The notes: generated from the sequence alone by a model not told the origin. A stretch of DNA of 64,000 bases from an uncultured Vampirovibrio sp. (GCA_910577635.1 CAJTNR010000011.1:1-64000), one strand, 5' to 3'. Shown: positions 53,289 to 62,166, counted from the stretch's first letter. Program-made: numbers and translations.

Positions 53289-53776
53289 AATAGTTTAATT
53301 AATTTTTCTATTTGTTCGATTGAGCTTAAAACGAGTTTTTTTTGAAGGTCAAAAAGAGTAATGTATTCGTTTTTTAGACCATTCTCAAGTTTAAGTTTAT
53401 TAAGTTCAAGGTTATTGGATAAATTTTCCTTAAACTCGATTAGTTGACCCGCACTTAAAACATTTGAGCAGAAAAGAACAACTTTTGCCTCGTTTATAAA
53501 GTGATTGGGATTTTTTTGATTGAAAGTGATAAGAAGATCGCACAAATATTTTTTTCCAACTGTTGTAATTGAAAAAGTCTTTGTTTTTAATCCGCCAGTA
53601 CTCATTCTCTCAACAAAACTAACGCACCCTTTATCTAAAAGTCTTTTTAGAGCAGGGTTTATTGTTCCTGCGCTTGTTTTTATAAAAGCAAAAAAATATT
53701 CATCAATTAACTTTGATAGTTTATAGATTGTTGTATCATATTTATTTAGAATATAAAGAATTGCAATTTCTATCAT
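53285..53776 (-). CDS. PadR-like winged-helix regulator
   Basis: A 163-residue protein with an N-terminal winged helix (MIEIAILYILNKYDTTIYKL, then SAGTINPALKRLLDKGCVSF and FSITTVGKKYL) typical of PadR-type regulators, and a helical C-terminal dimerisation region with a coiled coil. It is translationally coupled to the DUF512 gene, so it probably controls that operon. Ligand unknown. Confidence 0.78.
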   Translation of the reverse strand: MIEIAILYILNKYDTTIYKLSKLIDEYFFAFIKTSAGTINPALKRLLDKGCVSFVERMSTGGLKTKTFSITTVGKKYLCDLLITFNQKNPNHFINEAKVVLFCSNVLSAGQLIEFKENLSNNLELNKLKLENGLKNEYITLFDLQKKLVLSSIEQIEKLIKLL

Positions 53777-53834
53777 AGAATTAATTCTATCATAAAAAAT
53801 TTGATTTATAAGGCTTTTAAGTTAGAATTAGGTA

Positions 53835-54542
53835 ATGGATGAAAAAGAAATTATAGAACTAATTAAAAGTACAAAACTTAATCACATAGCAATAATTATG
53901 GATGGCAATCGAAGGTGGGCGAAAAAATCTCATCTTCCTTCAATGCTGGGTCACAAAAAAGGCGTAAGTGCCCTAAAAACAATTACAAGAGCCTGCAATG
54001 ACTTAGGGATTAAATATCTCACCCTTTATGCTTTCTCAACTGAGAACTGGAATAGAAAAAAAGAAGAAGTTGATTTTTTAATGGATTTATTCGCAACAAC
54101 CTTAAAAAACGAACTTCAAGAGCTTAATGAGAATAAAGTCAAGCTTAATTATATCGGCAATTTGTCCCAATTGAATCCGAATTTGCAAAAAATTCTTACA
54201 GATTCAAAAGAACTTACAAAAAATAATAAAGGGGTGACTTTAACTGTTGCAGTTAACTACGGAGCAAGAGAAGAGATTATCAATGCTGTAAAAAATATTG
54301 TTCAAGATAAAGTTGAAATTAATGAGAAAAATTTTTCTAACTATCTTTATACAAAAAATCTTCCTGATCCGGATTTATTAATTAGAACAAGCGGAGAAAA
54401 AAGAATAAGCAATTTTTTGCTGTACCAGATAGCTTATAGTGAAGTTTATATAACAGATACCTTATGGCCGGATTTTAATAAAGAACAGCTTGGTTTAGCT
54501 ATTAGAGAATTTGCGCTTCGTCAAAGACGGTGGGGGAAATAG
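53835..54542 (+). CDS. uppS: Isoprenyl (undecaprenyl diphosphate) synthase
   Basis: A 235-residue cis-prenyltransferase making the undecaprenyl diphosphate carrier used in peptidoglycan and polysaccharide synthesis. The signature IAIIMDGNRRWAKK with catalytic Asp, then GHKKGVSALKTI, YLTLYAFSTENWNRK and the C-terminal RTSGEKRISNFLLYQIAYSE are intact. The stop is followed immediately by the ATG of rdgB. Confidence 0.97.
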   Translation: MDEKEIIELIKSTKLNHIAIIMDGNRRWAKKSHLPSMLGHKKGVSALKTITRACNDLGIKYLTLYAFSTENWNRKKEEVDFLMDLFATTLKNELQELNENKVKLNYIGNLSQLNPNLQKILTDSKELTKNNKGVTLTVAVNYGAREEIINAVKNIVQDKVEINEKNFSNYLYTKNLPDPDLLIRTSGEKRISNFLLYQIAYSEVYITDTLWPDFNKEQLGLAIREFALRQRRWGK

Positions 54543-55133
54543 ATGTTAAAAATTACATTAGGAACAAATAATAAACATAAAATTGATGAAATTAACTTAA
54601 TTGCAAAAAACTACGAAGTTGAGTTTGTATTACCTTCTAAAGGCTATAAAGCCATTGAAGACGGCAATAGTTTTCTTAAGAATGCTTATTGTAAAGCAAA
54701 TTGCGCTCGAAAAAATGCAAAAACAGAACTTTTTTTAGCCGATGACTCAGGACTTTGCATTGAAGCACTAAAAGGAGCACCTGGAATTTATAGTGCACGT
54801 TATGCACAAACTGCTCAAGATAGAATTAACAGAGTTTTAGAGGAATTAAAAGGAATTGACAATAGAAAAGCAAAGTTTGTCTGCGCTATGGTTTTAGTTA
54901 ACAAAAAAGGAGAAATTGTTTTTCAGGTTCAAAAAGAATGCCACGGTACAATCTTAGAAGAACAAAGAGGCAAAAACGGCTTTGGTTATGACCCGATTTT
55001 TTTTGTTGATAGTGAAAATAGGTCAATGGCTGAATTATCAGATACTGAAAAATCAAAAATTTCTCATAGAGCACTTGCTTTAGTTGATGTTTTAGAATTT
55101 TTAAAAATTTATAATATTAAAGGAGGGGATTAA
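54543..55133 (+). CDS. rdgB: Non-canonical purine NTP pyrophosphatase (RdgB/HAM1)
   Basis: A 196-residue house-cleaning enzyme that hydrolyses dITP, XTP and similar nucleotides to monophosphates. Motifs: LGTNNKHKIDEI at the N-terminus, LADDSGLCIEALKGAPGIYS with AR, GKNGFGYDPIFF, and KSKISHRALAL. Abuts uppS, and a C-rich terminator overlaps its stop. Confidence 0.97.
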   Translation: MLKITLGTNNKHKIDEINLIAKNYEVEFVLPSKGYKAIEDGNSFLKNAYCKANCARKNAKTELFLADDSGLCIEALKGAPGIYSARYAQTAQDRINRVLEELKGIDNRKAKFVCAMVLVNKKGEIVFQVQKECHGTILEEQRGKNGFGYDPIFFVDSENRSMAELSDTEKSKISHRALALVDVLEFLKIYNIKGGD

Positions 55134-55152
55134 CTAACCCCCCCCCTTTTTT
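55121..55152 (+). terminator. rdgB terminator
   Basis: GGAGGGG and a run of C bases form the stem across TTAACTAA, followed by eight T. The long C tract is unusual in this AT-rich genome. Confidence 0.7.
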
Positions 55153-55168
55153 TTGTTTTGCTTATGCT

Positions 55169-55393
55169 CTAGCAGCCATAATTTGAACATTCATAGTTAT
55201 CTCTAAGCGAGAAAATTAAAGAAGCAATTGCTCCTAATCCGACAATCATATACACTATTCTTGTTAATAGTGTCATATTGCCAAACAAGTAGCTAACCAA
55301 ATCGAAGTGGAATGCACCTACAAGTCCCCAGTTTAGAGCTCCCAATAAAACAAGGCTGTAAGCTATCCATTTAAGAGTATGCATGAAATTCAT
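55169..55393 (-). CDS. DUF378 membrane protein, 74 aa
   Basis: I use ATG 55393 (MNFMHTLKW) behind AAAGGTG; an earlier start would place the SD in the coding region. It has two membrane segments: WIAYSLVLLGALNWGLVGAF, the DUF378 signature with the G-A-L-N-W-G-L-x-G pattern, and IVYMIVGLGAIASLIFSL. It ends with two cysteines (YECSNYGC). Function of the family is unknown. Monocistronic. Confidence 0.85.
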   Translation of the reverse strand: MNFMHTLKWIAYSLVLLGALNWGLVGAFHFDLVSYLFGNMTLLTRIVYMIVGLGAIASLIFSLRDNYECSNYGC

Positions 55394-55534
55394 TTTTTCA
55401 CCTTTCTTTAAAAATGACACTTTAGAATTATAAAAAAATTTAAACCAAAAATTAATACCTAAAAGTATAGCTGGCTAATATACAAAAGAGGGTTGAATTT
55501 TGCATAATTAAGAATTTTTTAGTAGAATAAAACT

Positions 55535-55924
55535 ATGAAAATATTTTTTGTATTTTTATTATCAATTATATTTGTATCTAGTACACAGGCGCAGACTTCT
55601 AAAACCCACAAATACTACGAAAAGGATTATCAAAAATTCTGGTGTGATAAAAACTGCGGGCAATTAGAAGTTGTTCTGCCCGATAAAGCAAGAGTTGACT
55701 GCGTTACTAAAACACATGCAATTGAGTTTGATTTTGCCAAAAAATGGGCAGAATCAATCGGTCAAGCGCTTTATTACGGGGAAATTCTAAATAAAACGCC
55801 CGGGGTTGTGCTTATTGTTGAGGATAAAGTTAAAGATAAAAAATATATTGATAGATTGCTTGTTGTAGCAAAAAAACACTGCATTGACTTATGGATTATT
55901 CATCCTTGGGATATTAGTTTTTAG
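55535..55924 (+). CDS. Small exported protein with nuclease-like fold signature, 129 aa
   Basis: The signal peptide (KIFFVFLLSIIFVSSTQAQ) is followed by a ~110-residue domain with KARVDCVTKTHAIEFDFAKK, WAESIGQALYYG and PGVVLIVED. The pattern VD, then HAIEFDFAKK, then the Q-A-L-Y-Y helix resembles the PD-(D/E)xK nuclease core, as in a family of small hypothetical proteins with the same A-I-E-x-D-F-A-K-K-W block. Whether it is an active nuclease is unknown. Four cysteines could form disulfides after export. The 3' end overlaps dnaX by 4 bp, tail to tail. Confidence 0.7.
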   Translation: MKIFFVFLLSIIFVSSTQAQTSKTHKYYEKDYQKFWCDKNCGQLEVVLPDKARVDCVTKTHAIEFDFAKKWAESIGQALYYGEILNKTPGVVLIVEDKVKDKKYIDRLLVVAKKHCIDLWIIHPWDISF

Positions 55925-57624
55925 TCTTCAATGATTTTGCCGCTGAATTGTTCTATCATCTCTTGAACCTTTGGACTATAGTGCTTTTTTTGCTGCGGTT
56001 TAGGGGGGTTTTCTTCCTGCGGCGGAGTTTGTTCAATATCTTTTGGTTTATCTGTAATTTGTGCGCTATTAGGTTGAATTTGCGGTTTTGGGGCTGGTTT
56101 TGGTTTTGTTTGCACAACTTTAGTTGATGAATCAATTTTTATAAACTCAACATTGTAGTTTTTAACAACAGAATCGATTGCGTTTTTTAGCGCTTGAAGT
56201 TTTGTGTCTTGTTTTGCTTGTGCTAGAGCGTTTTCGTGCAAAAATCCAAGGGTAATTGTATTATCATTAATACTAACCAGTCTTGCAACTCCTGTAAAAA
56301 AGGCTCTTGAAGGCAATGATTGAATAGAAGATATAATTTCACCCCAAATTTGAGAGGAGTCTTTATTATTGTCGCAAGCCGGGTTCTCGGGCTTTATTGG
56401 CTCAGTCTTTGGTTCAGGCTTTAGCTCAATTTTTGATTCGATTCTTGGCTCAGCCTTCTGCTCAACCTTTGGTTCAATCTTTGGAATATTATTTGTTATA
56501 ATAGGAGCCTGTATTGTTTTTTTATTATCAGCACTGCTTGCAGCAATACCCGCTAATTCCATCCACAAATAGGGATTAGTTGAAACCTTGATTTCTTTAT
56601 AATATTCAATAACAATATCAAGAATCCTGATAATTTTTTCTTTGTTAAAGTTCTGTTCTTTAATTTTTTCAATATCTTCCTGAATTAAAGTAGTATAAGA
56701 AGTTATTGTTGAACAATCATTAGAACTTATAACCAGACAAACGTTTCTTAAAAACTCGATAAAATTTTCAGCCAAGTTTCTTGGTTCATTACCCTTGGAA
56801 TAAATATCATCAATAGTTTTTAGGGTTTTTTCAATATTTCCTTCATTGATAGAGTTCAATAACTCTAATAAGACATCAAAGTTAATTTTTCCTAAAATTT
56901 CTTCAATTAAACTTTTGTCAATTTCATCCTTTGTCCCTAAAACACTAACTTGATCAAGAAGAGCAAGGGAATCTCTTAACCCTCCTGAAACGTTTTTGGC
57001 GATTGTAAATAGCGCATCATTGTTGATTTTAATACTCTCTAAATCTGCAATTTTTCTTAATCTATCAACAATATCCTCCGTTGTAATTCTTCTTAAGTCA
57101 TACCTTTGGCATCTTGAAACGATTGTTTCTAAAACCTTGTGAGGTTCAGTTGTTGCAAGAATAAAGATAACATTTTTAGGAGGTTCTTCAAAAGTTTTTA
57201 AAAGCGCATTAAAAGCATCGGTTGATAACATATGAACTTCATCAATAATAAAAATTTTATACCTGCCGTTAATAGGAGCGTATTGTGCTTGGGCGATAAG
57301 TTCTTTTGCATCTTGAATTCCGCGGTTGCTTGCAGCATCAATTTCAATTACATCCAACCCTGATGCCTTAGTGATATCAACACAACTTGCGCATTTTTGA
57401 CAGGGAGTTAATGTGGGACCTTCAGTACAATTAAGAGATTTTGCAAAAATTCGAGCACAAGAAGTTTTTCCTGTTCCTCGAGGACCGCAAAACAAATAAG
57501 CCTGTGCTATTCGATTAAGCTCAATAGCGTTAGATAGGGCGCTAACCAGACTTTTTTGCCCTACAACATCTGAAAAGGACTGAGGACGATATTTTCGAAA
57601 CAAAGGCAAATATGATTTTTCCAT
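55921..57624 (-). CDS. dnaX: DNA polymerase III subunits gamma/tau
   Basis: A 567-residue clamp-loader ATPase. It has the Walker A GPRGTGKT (47-54), a zinc-binding cluster CTEGPTLTPCQKCASC, Walker B DEVHMLS, and the sensor/arginine-finger region (LATTEPHKVLETIVSRCQRY). A Pro/Lys/Glu-rich linker at ~370-420 (KVEQKAEPRIESKIELKPEP) precedes a tau-like C-terminal domain. I see no strong slippery A-run for a gamma frameshift in the linker. No recR/ybaB linkage here; these genes lie 12 kb away. Confidence 0.96.
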   Translation of the reverse strand: MEKSYLPLFRKYRPQSFSDVVGQKSLVSALSNAIELNRIAQAYLFCGPRGTGKTSCARIFAKSLNCTEGPTLTPCQKCASCVDITKASGLDVIEIDAASNRGIQDAKELIAQAQYAPINGRYKIFIIDEVHMLSTDAFNALLKTFEEPPKNVIFILATTEPHKVLETIVSRCQRYDLRRITTEDIVDRLRKIADLESIKINNDALFTIAKNVSGGLRDSLALLDQVSVLGTKDEIDKSLIEEILGKINFDVLLELLNSINEGNIEKTLKTIDDIYSKGNEPRNLAENFIEFLRNVCLVISSNDCSTITSYTTLIQEDIEKIKEQNFNKEKIIRILDIVIEYYKEIKVSTNPYLWMELAGIAASSADNKKTIQAPIITNNIPKIEPKVEQKAEPRIESKIELKPEPKTEPIKPENPACDNNKDSSQIWGEIISSIQSLPSRAFFTGVARLVSINDNTITLGFLHENALAQAKQDTKLQALKNAIDSVVKNYNVEFIKIDSSTKVVQTKPKPAPKPQIQPNSAQITDKPKDIEQTPPQEENPPKPQQKKHYSPKVQEMIEQFSGKIIED

Positions 57625-57668
57625 AACAATATTATAATATAAAAATTTTTTTATGTTATTTTATTATT

Positions 57669-58283
57669 ATGTTTACAGGAATTGTTGAAAAAGTTTCAAA
57701 AGTTGAAAAAATAGATCTTGATATTGAAGGTGCAAGACTTTTTTTCCATGCTCCTTTTTCTGATACAAAAATCGGGGATTCAATAGCTGTTAACGGTGCT
57801 TGTCTTAGTGTTGTTAATATTAAAGAAGATTTATTTGAAGTTGAAATCATGAATGAAACTTTAAACAAGACAAACTTAAAAAACTTAAAACATGGAGATT
57901 TAATTAACCTTGAGCGCGCTCTTAAGGTCTCATCAAGACTAGACGGACACATTGTCCAGGGTCATATTGATTCAAAAAGCAAAGTTTTATCAATAAAACA
58001 AGAGGGTTTTTCTTGCAAAATCGAATTTGAAGGGGATACTTATTATATTGTTCAAAAAGGCTCAATTACTGTTAACGGGGTGAGCTTAACCGTTTGTGCC
58101 TCTAATAAAAACTCATTTATAGTAAGTTTAATCCCGCAAACCCTTGAATCAACAAATTTACAAAATTTGAAAGTTGGTGATATAGTTAATATTGAATATG
58201 ATATTATAGGTAAATATATTGAAAAATTTATAATAGAAAAAAAAGAAATTACACTTGAGTTTTTACAAGAAAATGGGTTTTAA
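57669..58283 (+). CDS. ribE: Riboflavin synthase alpha chain
   Basis: A 204-residue trimeric enzyme that dismutates two 6,7-dimethyl-8-ribityllumazine molecules into riboflavin. It has the start MFTGIVEKV and two homologous lumazine-binding halves: GDSIAVNGACLSVVNI and GSITVNGVSLTVCA, each followed by ETLNKTNLKNLKHGD or QTLESTNLQNLKVGD. It lies 3 bp ahead of ribBA. The upstream gap to dnaX is only 44 bp, too short for an FMN riboswitch. Confidence 0.97.
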   Translation: MFTGIVEKVSKVEKIDLDIEGARLFFHAPFSDTKIGDSIAVNGACLSVVNIKEDLFEVEIMNETLNKTNLKNLKHGDLINLERALKVSSRLDGHIVQGHIDSKSKVLSIKQEGFSCKIEFEGDTYYIVQKGSITVNGVSLTVCASNKNSFIVSLIPQTLESTNLQNLKVGDIVNIEYDIIGKYIEKFIIEKKEITLEFLQENGF

Positions 58284-58286
58284 ATT

Positions 58287-59486
58287 ATGTTTAGTTCAAT
58301 AGAAGAAGCTTTAGCTGATTATAAAAACGGAAAAATTATTATCGTTGTAGATGACGAAGATAGAGAAAACGAAGGGGATATGATTTGTAATTCCAAATTT
58401 GCGGCCCCTGAGATTATTAATTATATGGCGCAAAATGCCCGTGGATTAATTTGTGTTGCAATTGATAAAAACTTAGCTAAAAAAGCTGAGCTTAATCAAA
58501 TGGTTGAGGAAAACTCAGAATCAATGAAAACCGCTTTTACAGTTTCAATTGATGCGGATGAAAAATTTGGTGTTACAACGGGAATTTCTGCTTTCGACAG
58601 GGCAAAAACAATTGAGGTTTTAATTAACCCTGATTTAAAGCCGAATGACTTAAGACGTCCCGGTCATTTATTCCCCTGTGTTTCGCGCGATGGCGGAGTT
58701 TTAGAGCGAATCGGACACACAGAAGCTGTTGTTGACTTAGCCCGTTTATCCAATCTTCCCTGCGCAGGTGCAATGTGTGAAATCATGACTCCAGAGGGTC
58801 ATATGGCTCGAAGGGACTATATTCTTGATTTTGCTCAAAAGAATAATATTAAAGTTATAACTGTAGCTGATTTGGTTAAATATAGAATTCAAAAAGAAAC
58901 ATTTGTAACCCTTGAAGCAAGTGCTTTTCTTCCGACCCAATTTGGGCAATTCCAGGTTTTAGGGTTCAAGAATCAATTAAACGAAGATGAATATGTTGCA
59001 CTTGTGAAAGATGATAAATCGGATAAAATCCCCCTTGTTAGAGTTCATTCAGAGTGTTTAACAGGAGATATTTTTCATAGCTTAAGATGCGATTGCAACT
59101 ACCAATTGCACAGTGCTCTTAGAATGATTAATGAATATGAAAAAGGAGCTCTTGTTTACTTAAGAGGACAGGAAGGAAGAGGAATCGGGCTGATTAATAA
59201 AATTAAAGCTTATTCACTTCAAGAACAAGGAGAAGATACAGTTGAAGCAAATATCTCCCTTGGTTTTGCTCCTGATTTAAGAGACTATGGTGTTGGAGCG
59301 CAGATTATACGGCAATTAGGGTATTCTAAGTTTAAGCTTTTAACTAACAATCCTACTAAAATTAAAGGTTTATCGGGATATGGATTAGAAGTGGTTGAAA
59401 GAGTGCCGATTGAACCTATAGTTAATCAATACAACAAAAAGTACATAAAAACTAAAATTGAAAAAATGCATCATTTAATTAAGTAG
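58287..59486 (+). CDS. ribBA: Bifunctional DHBP synthase / GTP cyclohydrolase II
   Basis: A 399-residue enzyme supplying both precursors of riboflavin. The N-terminal DHBP synthase (ribulose 5-phosphate to DHBP) has [12 protein letters not shown] and [19 protein letters not shown]. The C-terminal GTP cyclohydrolase II has the zinc site [15 protein letters not shown] and [10 protein letters not shown]. Both halves look intact. Neither ribD nor ribH is present nearby, so the riboflavin pathway is split in this genome. Confidence 0.97.
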   Translation: MFSSIEEALADYKNGKIIIVVDDEDRENEGDMICNSKFAAPEIINYMAQNARGLICVAIDKNLAKKAELNQMVEENSESMKTAFTVSIDADEKFGVTTGISAFDRAKTIEVLINPDLKPNDLRRPGHLFPCVSRDGGVLERIGHTEAVVDLARLSNLPCAGAMCEIMTPEGHMARRDYILDFAQKNNIKVITVADLVKYRIQKETFVTLEASAFLPTQFGQFQVLGFKNQLNEDEYVALVKDDKSDKIPLVRVHSECLTGDIFHSLRCDCNYQLHSALRMINEYEKGALVYLRGQEGRGIGLINKIKAYSLQEQGEDTVEANISLGFAPDLRDYGVGAQIIRQLGYSKFKLLTNNPTKIKGLSGYGLEVVERVPIEPIVNQYNKKYIKTKIEKMHHLIK

Positions 59487-59491
59487 AACAA

Positions 59492-59809
59492 ATGGGCAAA
59501 AAATTAATTGTAATTGATATAATATTTATAATTCTTATCCCTTTAGGGTTTGTTGTTGAGTACAATAAAGTTCCCTTAAGGCAAAAATTTTTTAAAACAA
59601 TGGCTGTAACAGAGTTTTTAGAAGAAGTAAGCTTTAATGACTGGAGTGAAAAACTGCACATTGATACAGAAGGAAACGTGGTATACAAAGGAATGACTAT
59701 TGTTAAAGATTACAATCGAAAACCCTTAAAAATCAACAATGCTGATTATGAAGAAGAACTAATGATTCTAAAACAAGCAGGATATTATAAACTTAGAGGA
59801 AACGACTGA
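59492..59809 (+). CDS. Orphan membrane-anchored protein with one ~60-aa module, 105 aa
   Basis: An N-terminal membrane helix (LIVIDIIFIILIPLGFVV) is followed by one copy of an undescribed module: TEFLEEVSFNDWSEKLHIDT, then EGNVVYKGMTIV and KPLKINNADYEEELMILKQA. The same module occurs twice in the next protein. It starts 5 bp after ribBA and ends 2 bp before the next gene, so it rides in the rib operon. There is no evident link to riboflavin in the sequence. Function unknown. Confidence 0.65.
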   Translation: MGKKLIVIDIIFIILIPLGFVVEYNKVPLRQKFFKTMAVTEFLEEVSFNDWSEKLHIDTEGNVVYKGMTIVKDYNRKPLKINNADYEEELMILKQAGYYKLRGND

Positions 59810-59811
59810 CA

Positions 59812-60522
59812 ATGAAAAAAGCAATTCCTGTTTTTTTATCAGTCGCATTATTAATAAGCTATGGATTTTTAATACAGTATATAAAAAAGAGTGTACTAAG
59901 GATCAATACAATAAGCTTGAATGAATTTTTATATATCAAAGACAAAAACAAATATGAAAAACTAAAAATAGACTCTTTTGGAAATATTACCTACAAAAAC
60001 AAAGCAATAACAAACAACTCAACCCACAAACCACTAAAAGAAAAAAACACGAACTCAACCTCAAAAAGAAAAATATATTTAAGAGCAAAAGGAATAAAAC
60101 CAACAACAAACTGTGATGAAACAGACACAAAAAACTATGGAACCATAGGATGCTATATTGGAAAGAGTGAATACAAAAAAAGAAAAGATAAAACAATTAC
60201 AATAAATGAATTTCTATATGATCCCAATCCAACACACTGGAAGGAAGTGTACTTAAACAAATATGGGCAGGTAAGCTATCGGGGGAGGGTGATTGCAGCA
60301 GACAATGATAAAAAACCCTTAAACAGAAAAAATGCCTGCAATATTGTAGAGCTCAACTTATACCTGAAAGCAAGCAGGATAAAACCTGATGAAGAAGGCT
60401 GTTCTTTAGTAGATATAGCACAAAAAGGGCTTTTTTGGTGTTATTCAAAAGACCCTTTTGATATTCTCTCAACTATAAATGACTCTGAAACAATATGCGC
60501 TTTTCCTCAAAGCAGCATATGA
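59812..60522 (+). CDS. Orphan membrane-anchored protein with two ~60-aa modules, 236 aa
   Basis: An N-terminal membrane helix (IPVFLSVALLISYGFLIQYI) is followed by two copies of the module also found in the preceding gene. Copy one has SLNEFLYIKDKNKYEKLKID, then GNITYKNKAI and KPLKEKNT. Copy two has TINEFLYDPNPTHWKEVYLN, then GQVSYRGRVIAADNDKKPLN. The common pattern is EFL-x(7-9)-(W/Y)-x-(E/K), (I/L)-(D/N)-x-x-G-x-(I/V)-x-Y-(K/R), KPL(K/N), ending with a helix. Several cysteines suggest disulfides outside the cytoplasm. Function unknown. Confidence 0.65.
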   Translation: MKKAIPVFLSVALLISYGFLIQYIKKSVLRINTISLNEFLYIKDKNKYEKLKIDSFGNITYKNKAITNNSTHKPLKEKNTNSTSKRKIYLRAKGIKPTTNCDETDTKNYGTIGCYIGKSEYKKRKDKTITINEFLYDPNPTHWKEVYLNKYGQVSYRGRVIAADNDKKPLNRKNACNIVELNLYLKASRIKPDEEGCSLVDIAQKGLFWCYSKDPFDILSTINDSETICAFPQSSI

Positions 60523-60563
60523 CAGATAATTAATTATAATTGTTGAACTAAATTGAAGATTGT

Positions 60564-61202
60564 TTAATCAATTAAATCCTGCAGACTTTTAATTTTATTG
60601 AGTCTATTCAACCAGCCGTTATAGTTTAGATTTTGTCCTTCAACATTTTGAGCCTGCTTGCGATAATGATTCAGCCTTAATTCATAATACTTATTAACAT
60701 CGCCACCGGATTGCTTAAGAAATTTTTTTGCATTCATAGGTCCGTGATTAATTGCTGCATCAAAATGCATAAGAGATAAAAGTGGATCGTCAATTTCATT
60801 AACATTGGATCTATTGTAGAATAGTTTATAATAAACATTATCCGCTTCGTCATAGGTAATATCCTTAACATCTTTTAGAGGAAAATTATATTTTTTATTG
60901 TAATAATCAAATGTACTTTGAGTAACTCCAAAATTGGTCCTGCCTCCTAAATCGCTTTTTTTATCCGAAAACCCGCCTTCATAAGCATAAATATGAGTCA
61001 TTAATTCATTAAATTTATCATTATCAATAAAATTTCTCTTAGCCATTAGCTTATACCCTGGATTTATAGGTAAAATACTCCCTTTACACGCATTAATCCC
61101 AGGAATTGTTTTTTTCTCATTAACTTTACATGAGTTTTGTTTCATATACTTATCCCTGCTACGGATATCAGCAATCGGAGTTCTATAATAATTAGGGGAC
61201 AA
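60564..61202 (-). CDS. GH108-type N-acetylmuramidase (lysozyme-like), start uncertain
   Basis: The core matches glycoside hydrolase family 108: FNELMTHIYAYEGGFSDKKS with catalytic Glu in YEGGF, then DLGGRTNFGVTQSTFDYY, followed by a C-terminal PG-binding-3-like part (DAAINHGPMNAKKFLKQSGG). It would cut peptidoglycan; phage and prophage endolysins often look like this. The 5' end is unclear. TTG 61202 has an SD too close to it, ATG 61145 or 61046 are alternatives, and the same frame stays open to about 61370 without any ATG. So the N-terminus may be truncated or the gene fused to decayed sequence. Confidence 0.75.
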   Translation of the reverse strand: MSPNYYRTPIADIRSRDKYMKQNSCKVNEKKTIPGINACKGSILPINPGYKLMAKRNFIDNDKFNELMTHIYAYEGGFSDKKSDLGGRTNFGVTQSTFDYYNKKYNFPLKDVKDITYDEADNVYYKLFYNRSNVNEIDDPLLSLMHFDAAINHGPMNAKKFLKQSGGDVNKYYELRLNHYRKQAQNVEGQNLNYNGWLNRLNKIKSLQDLID

Positions 61203-61399
61203 TTCCTTATAAGGAGAACTATTAACGACAGGTTTTTGAGAAGGAGCACAATAATTATTTTGCTTAATACTACTATCAGATTTTAAACAAGAATTTATGG
61301 AATCTAAATCTGTTTTAACATTATCAAGCCCGCTTGCTCCTCCTGTTATAACACCTTTTAATGGGGGTTAGGGGCTGTGGGGGATTTTAGAGACAAACA
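61203..61399 (-). other. Open frame without a start, upstream of the GH108 gene
   Basis: The frame of the GH108 gene continues upstream for ~56 codons (GVITGGASGLDNVKTDLDSI, then SCLKSDSSIKQNN) to an in-frame TAA near 61370, with no ATG. Next to it is a G-rich + strand tract (three G-runs at 61362-61386). It may be a decayed 5' end of the gene or a non-canonical start. Confidence 0.35.
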
Positions 61400-61582
61400 C
61401 TATTTTTTCTTCTTCTTTTTAAGATCATCAACAGTTGAATACAAAACCTCAGCTGGAGTTAAAGAACTCCCGAGGCTATTCAACAAAGAATTTCTTTCAC
61501 TTTTTTGCTGTTCATATTTTTTTGTTGTGTCATAAAACTCATCCAATGAAAAACCATCAGAACCATTTTCTTTTCCAAACAA
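61400..61582 (-). CDS. Small orphan protein, 60 aa, TTG start
   Basis: A strong SD (AAAAAGGAG) lies seven bases before TTG 61582, so I prefer this start to one nine codons earlier that would put the SD in the gene. The product is acidic/polar helical (FSLDEFYDTTKKYEQQKSER, then LLNSLGSSLTPAEVLYSTVD) and ends in six or seven lysines encoded by an A/G-run. Slippage in that run may have shortened it. It lies upstream of the GH108 gene. Function unknown. Confidence 0.5.
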   Translation of the reverse strand: MFGKENGSDGFSLDEFYDTTKKYEQQKSERNSLLNSLGSSLTPAEVLYSTVDDLKKKKKK

Positions 61583-61646
61583 TTTGAGACTCCTTTTTTT
61601 ACTTACCAATTACAAGTTTAATATAACATATTATTTACTTTATGTC

Positions 61647-61690
61647 AAGTATTAGTTAATATATTTATTATTAGTAAAGTATTAGTTTAT
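61647..61690. promoter_or_regulatory. Three direct repeats upstream of the XRE gene
   Basis: TATTAGT occurs at 61650-61656, 61669-61675 and 61680-61686, the outer two within longer matches (AAGTATTAGTT). They lie just upstream of the promoter and are likely binding sites for the XRE regulator or another factor. Confidence 0.5.
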
Positions 61691-61694
61691 TTTA

Positions 61695-61722
61695 TTGCAA
61701 ATTAGAATGAAAAACATATAAT
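61695..61722 (+). promoter_or_regulatory. Promoter of the XRE gene
   Basis: -35 TTGCAA (61695-61700), a 16-bp spacer, -10 TATAAT (61717-61722), about 40 bp before the ATG. Confidence 0.6.
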
Positions 61723-61764
61723 TATTTTATAGTGCAATAATTTATAGTTTAGGTATATTAATTT

Positions 61765-62097
61765 ATGGCAGAAAAAATAAACATTAAAAAAATCGTAGGG
61801 AAGAATATTAAAAAGTATCGGGAACTAAGAGGACTCACACAGGAGGAATTGATTGAAAAAATAGACATGGGTCCTTGCGCTATAAGCAATATCGAATGCG
61901 GCAAAAGCTTTCCAAGTATTTCTAATCTTGAAAAAATTATTGAGGTGCTTAAAATTGAACCTAAATTTTTGCTTGAAGAAAAATCAATTTATAACAAGGA
62001 AGATATATTATCAGATTTCAAAAAAAGACTTGCCCTAATCAAAAAGGATGAGGAGAAATTTGAAATTCTATATTCTGTTATAAAAGCCATAAGTTAA
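61765..62097 (+). CDS. XRE-family transcriptional regulator, 110 aa
   Basis: An N-terminal Cro/cI helix-turn-helix (LTQEELIEKIDMGPCAISNI followed by ECGKSF) and a ~45-residue helical tail, the same layout as the 108-residue XRE protein at 13.7 kb. Three direct repeats near its promoter suggest autoregulation. It may also control the divergently oriented small ORF/GH108 genes or the downstream transporter fusion, 69 bp away. Confidence 0.88.
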   Translation: MAEKINIKKIVGKNIKKYRELRGLTQEELIEKIDMGPCAISNIECGKSFPSISNLEKIIEVLKIEPKFLLEEKSIYNKEDILSDFKKRLALIKKDEEKFEILYSVIKAIS

Positions 62098-62166
62098 AAA
62101 AATCATTGCAAATTACTGTTTTTAAAGGTATCATATAGTAAAATACGGTTATTTTAAGGAATAGAA

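Noticed and set aside
57625..57668. FMN riboswitch upstream of ribE-ribBA
   Set aside because: The gap to dnaX is 44 bp, far too short for the FMN aptamer, and no conserved aptamer bases are visible.
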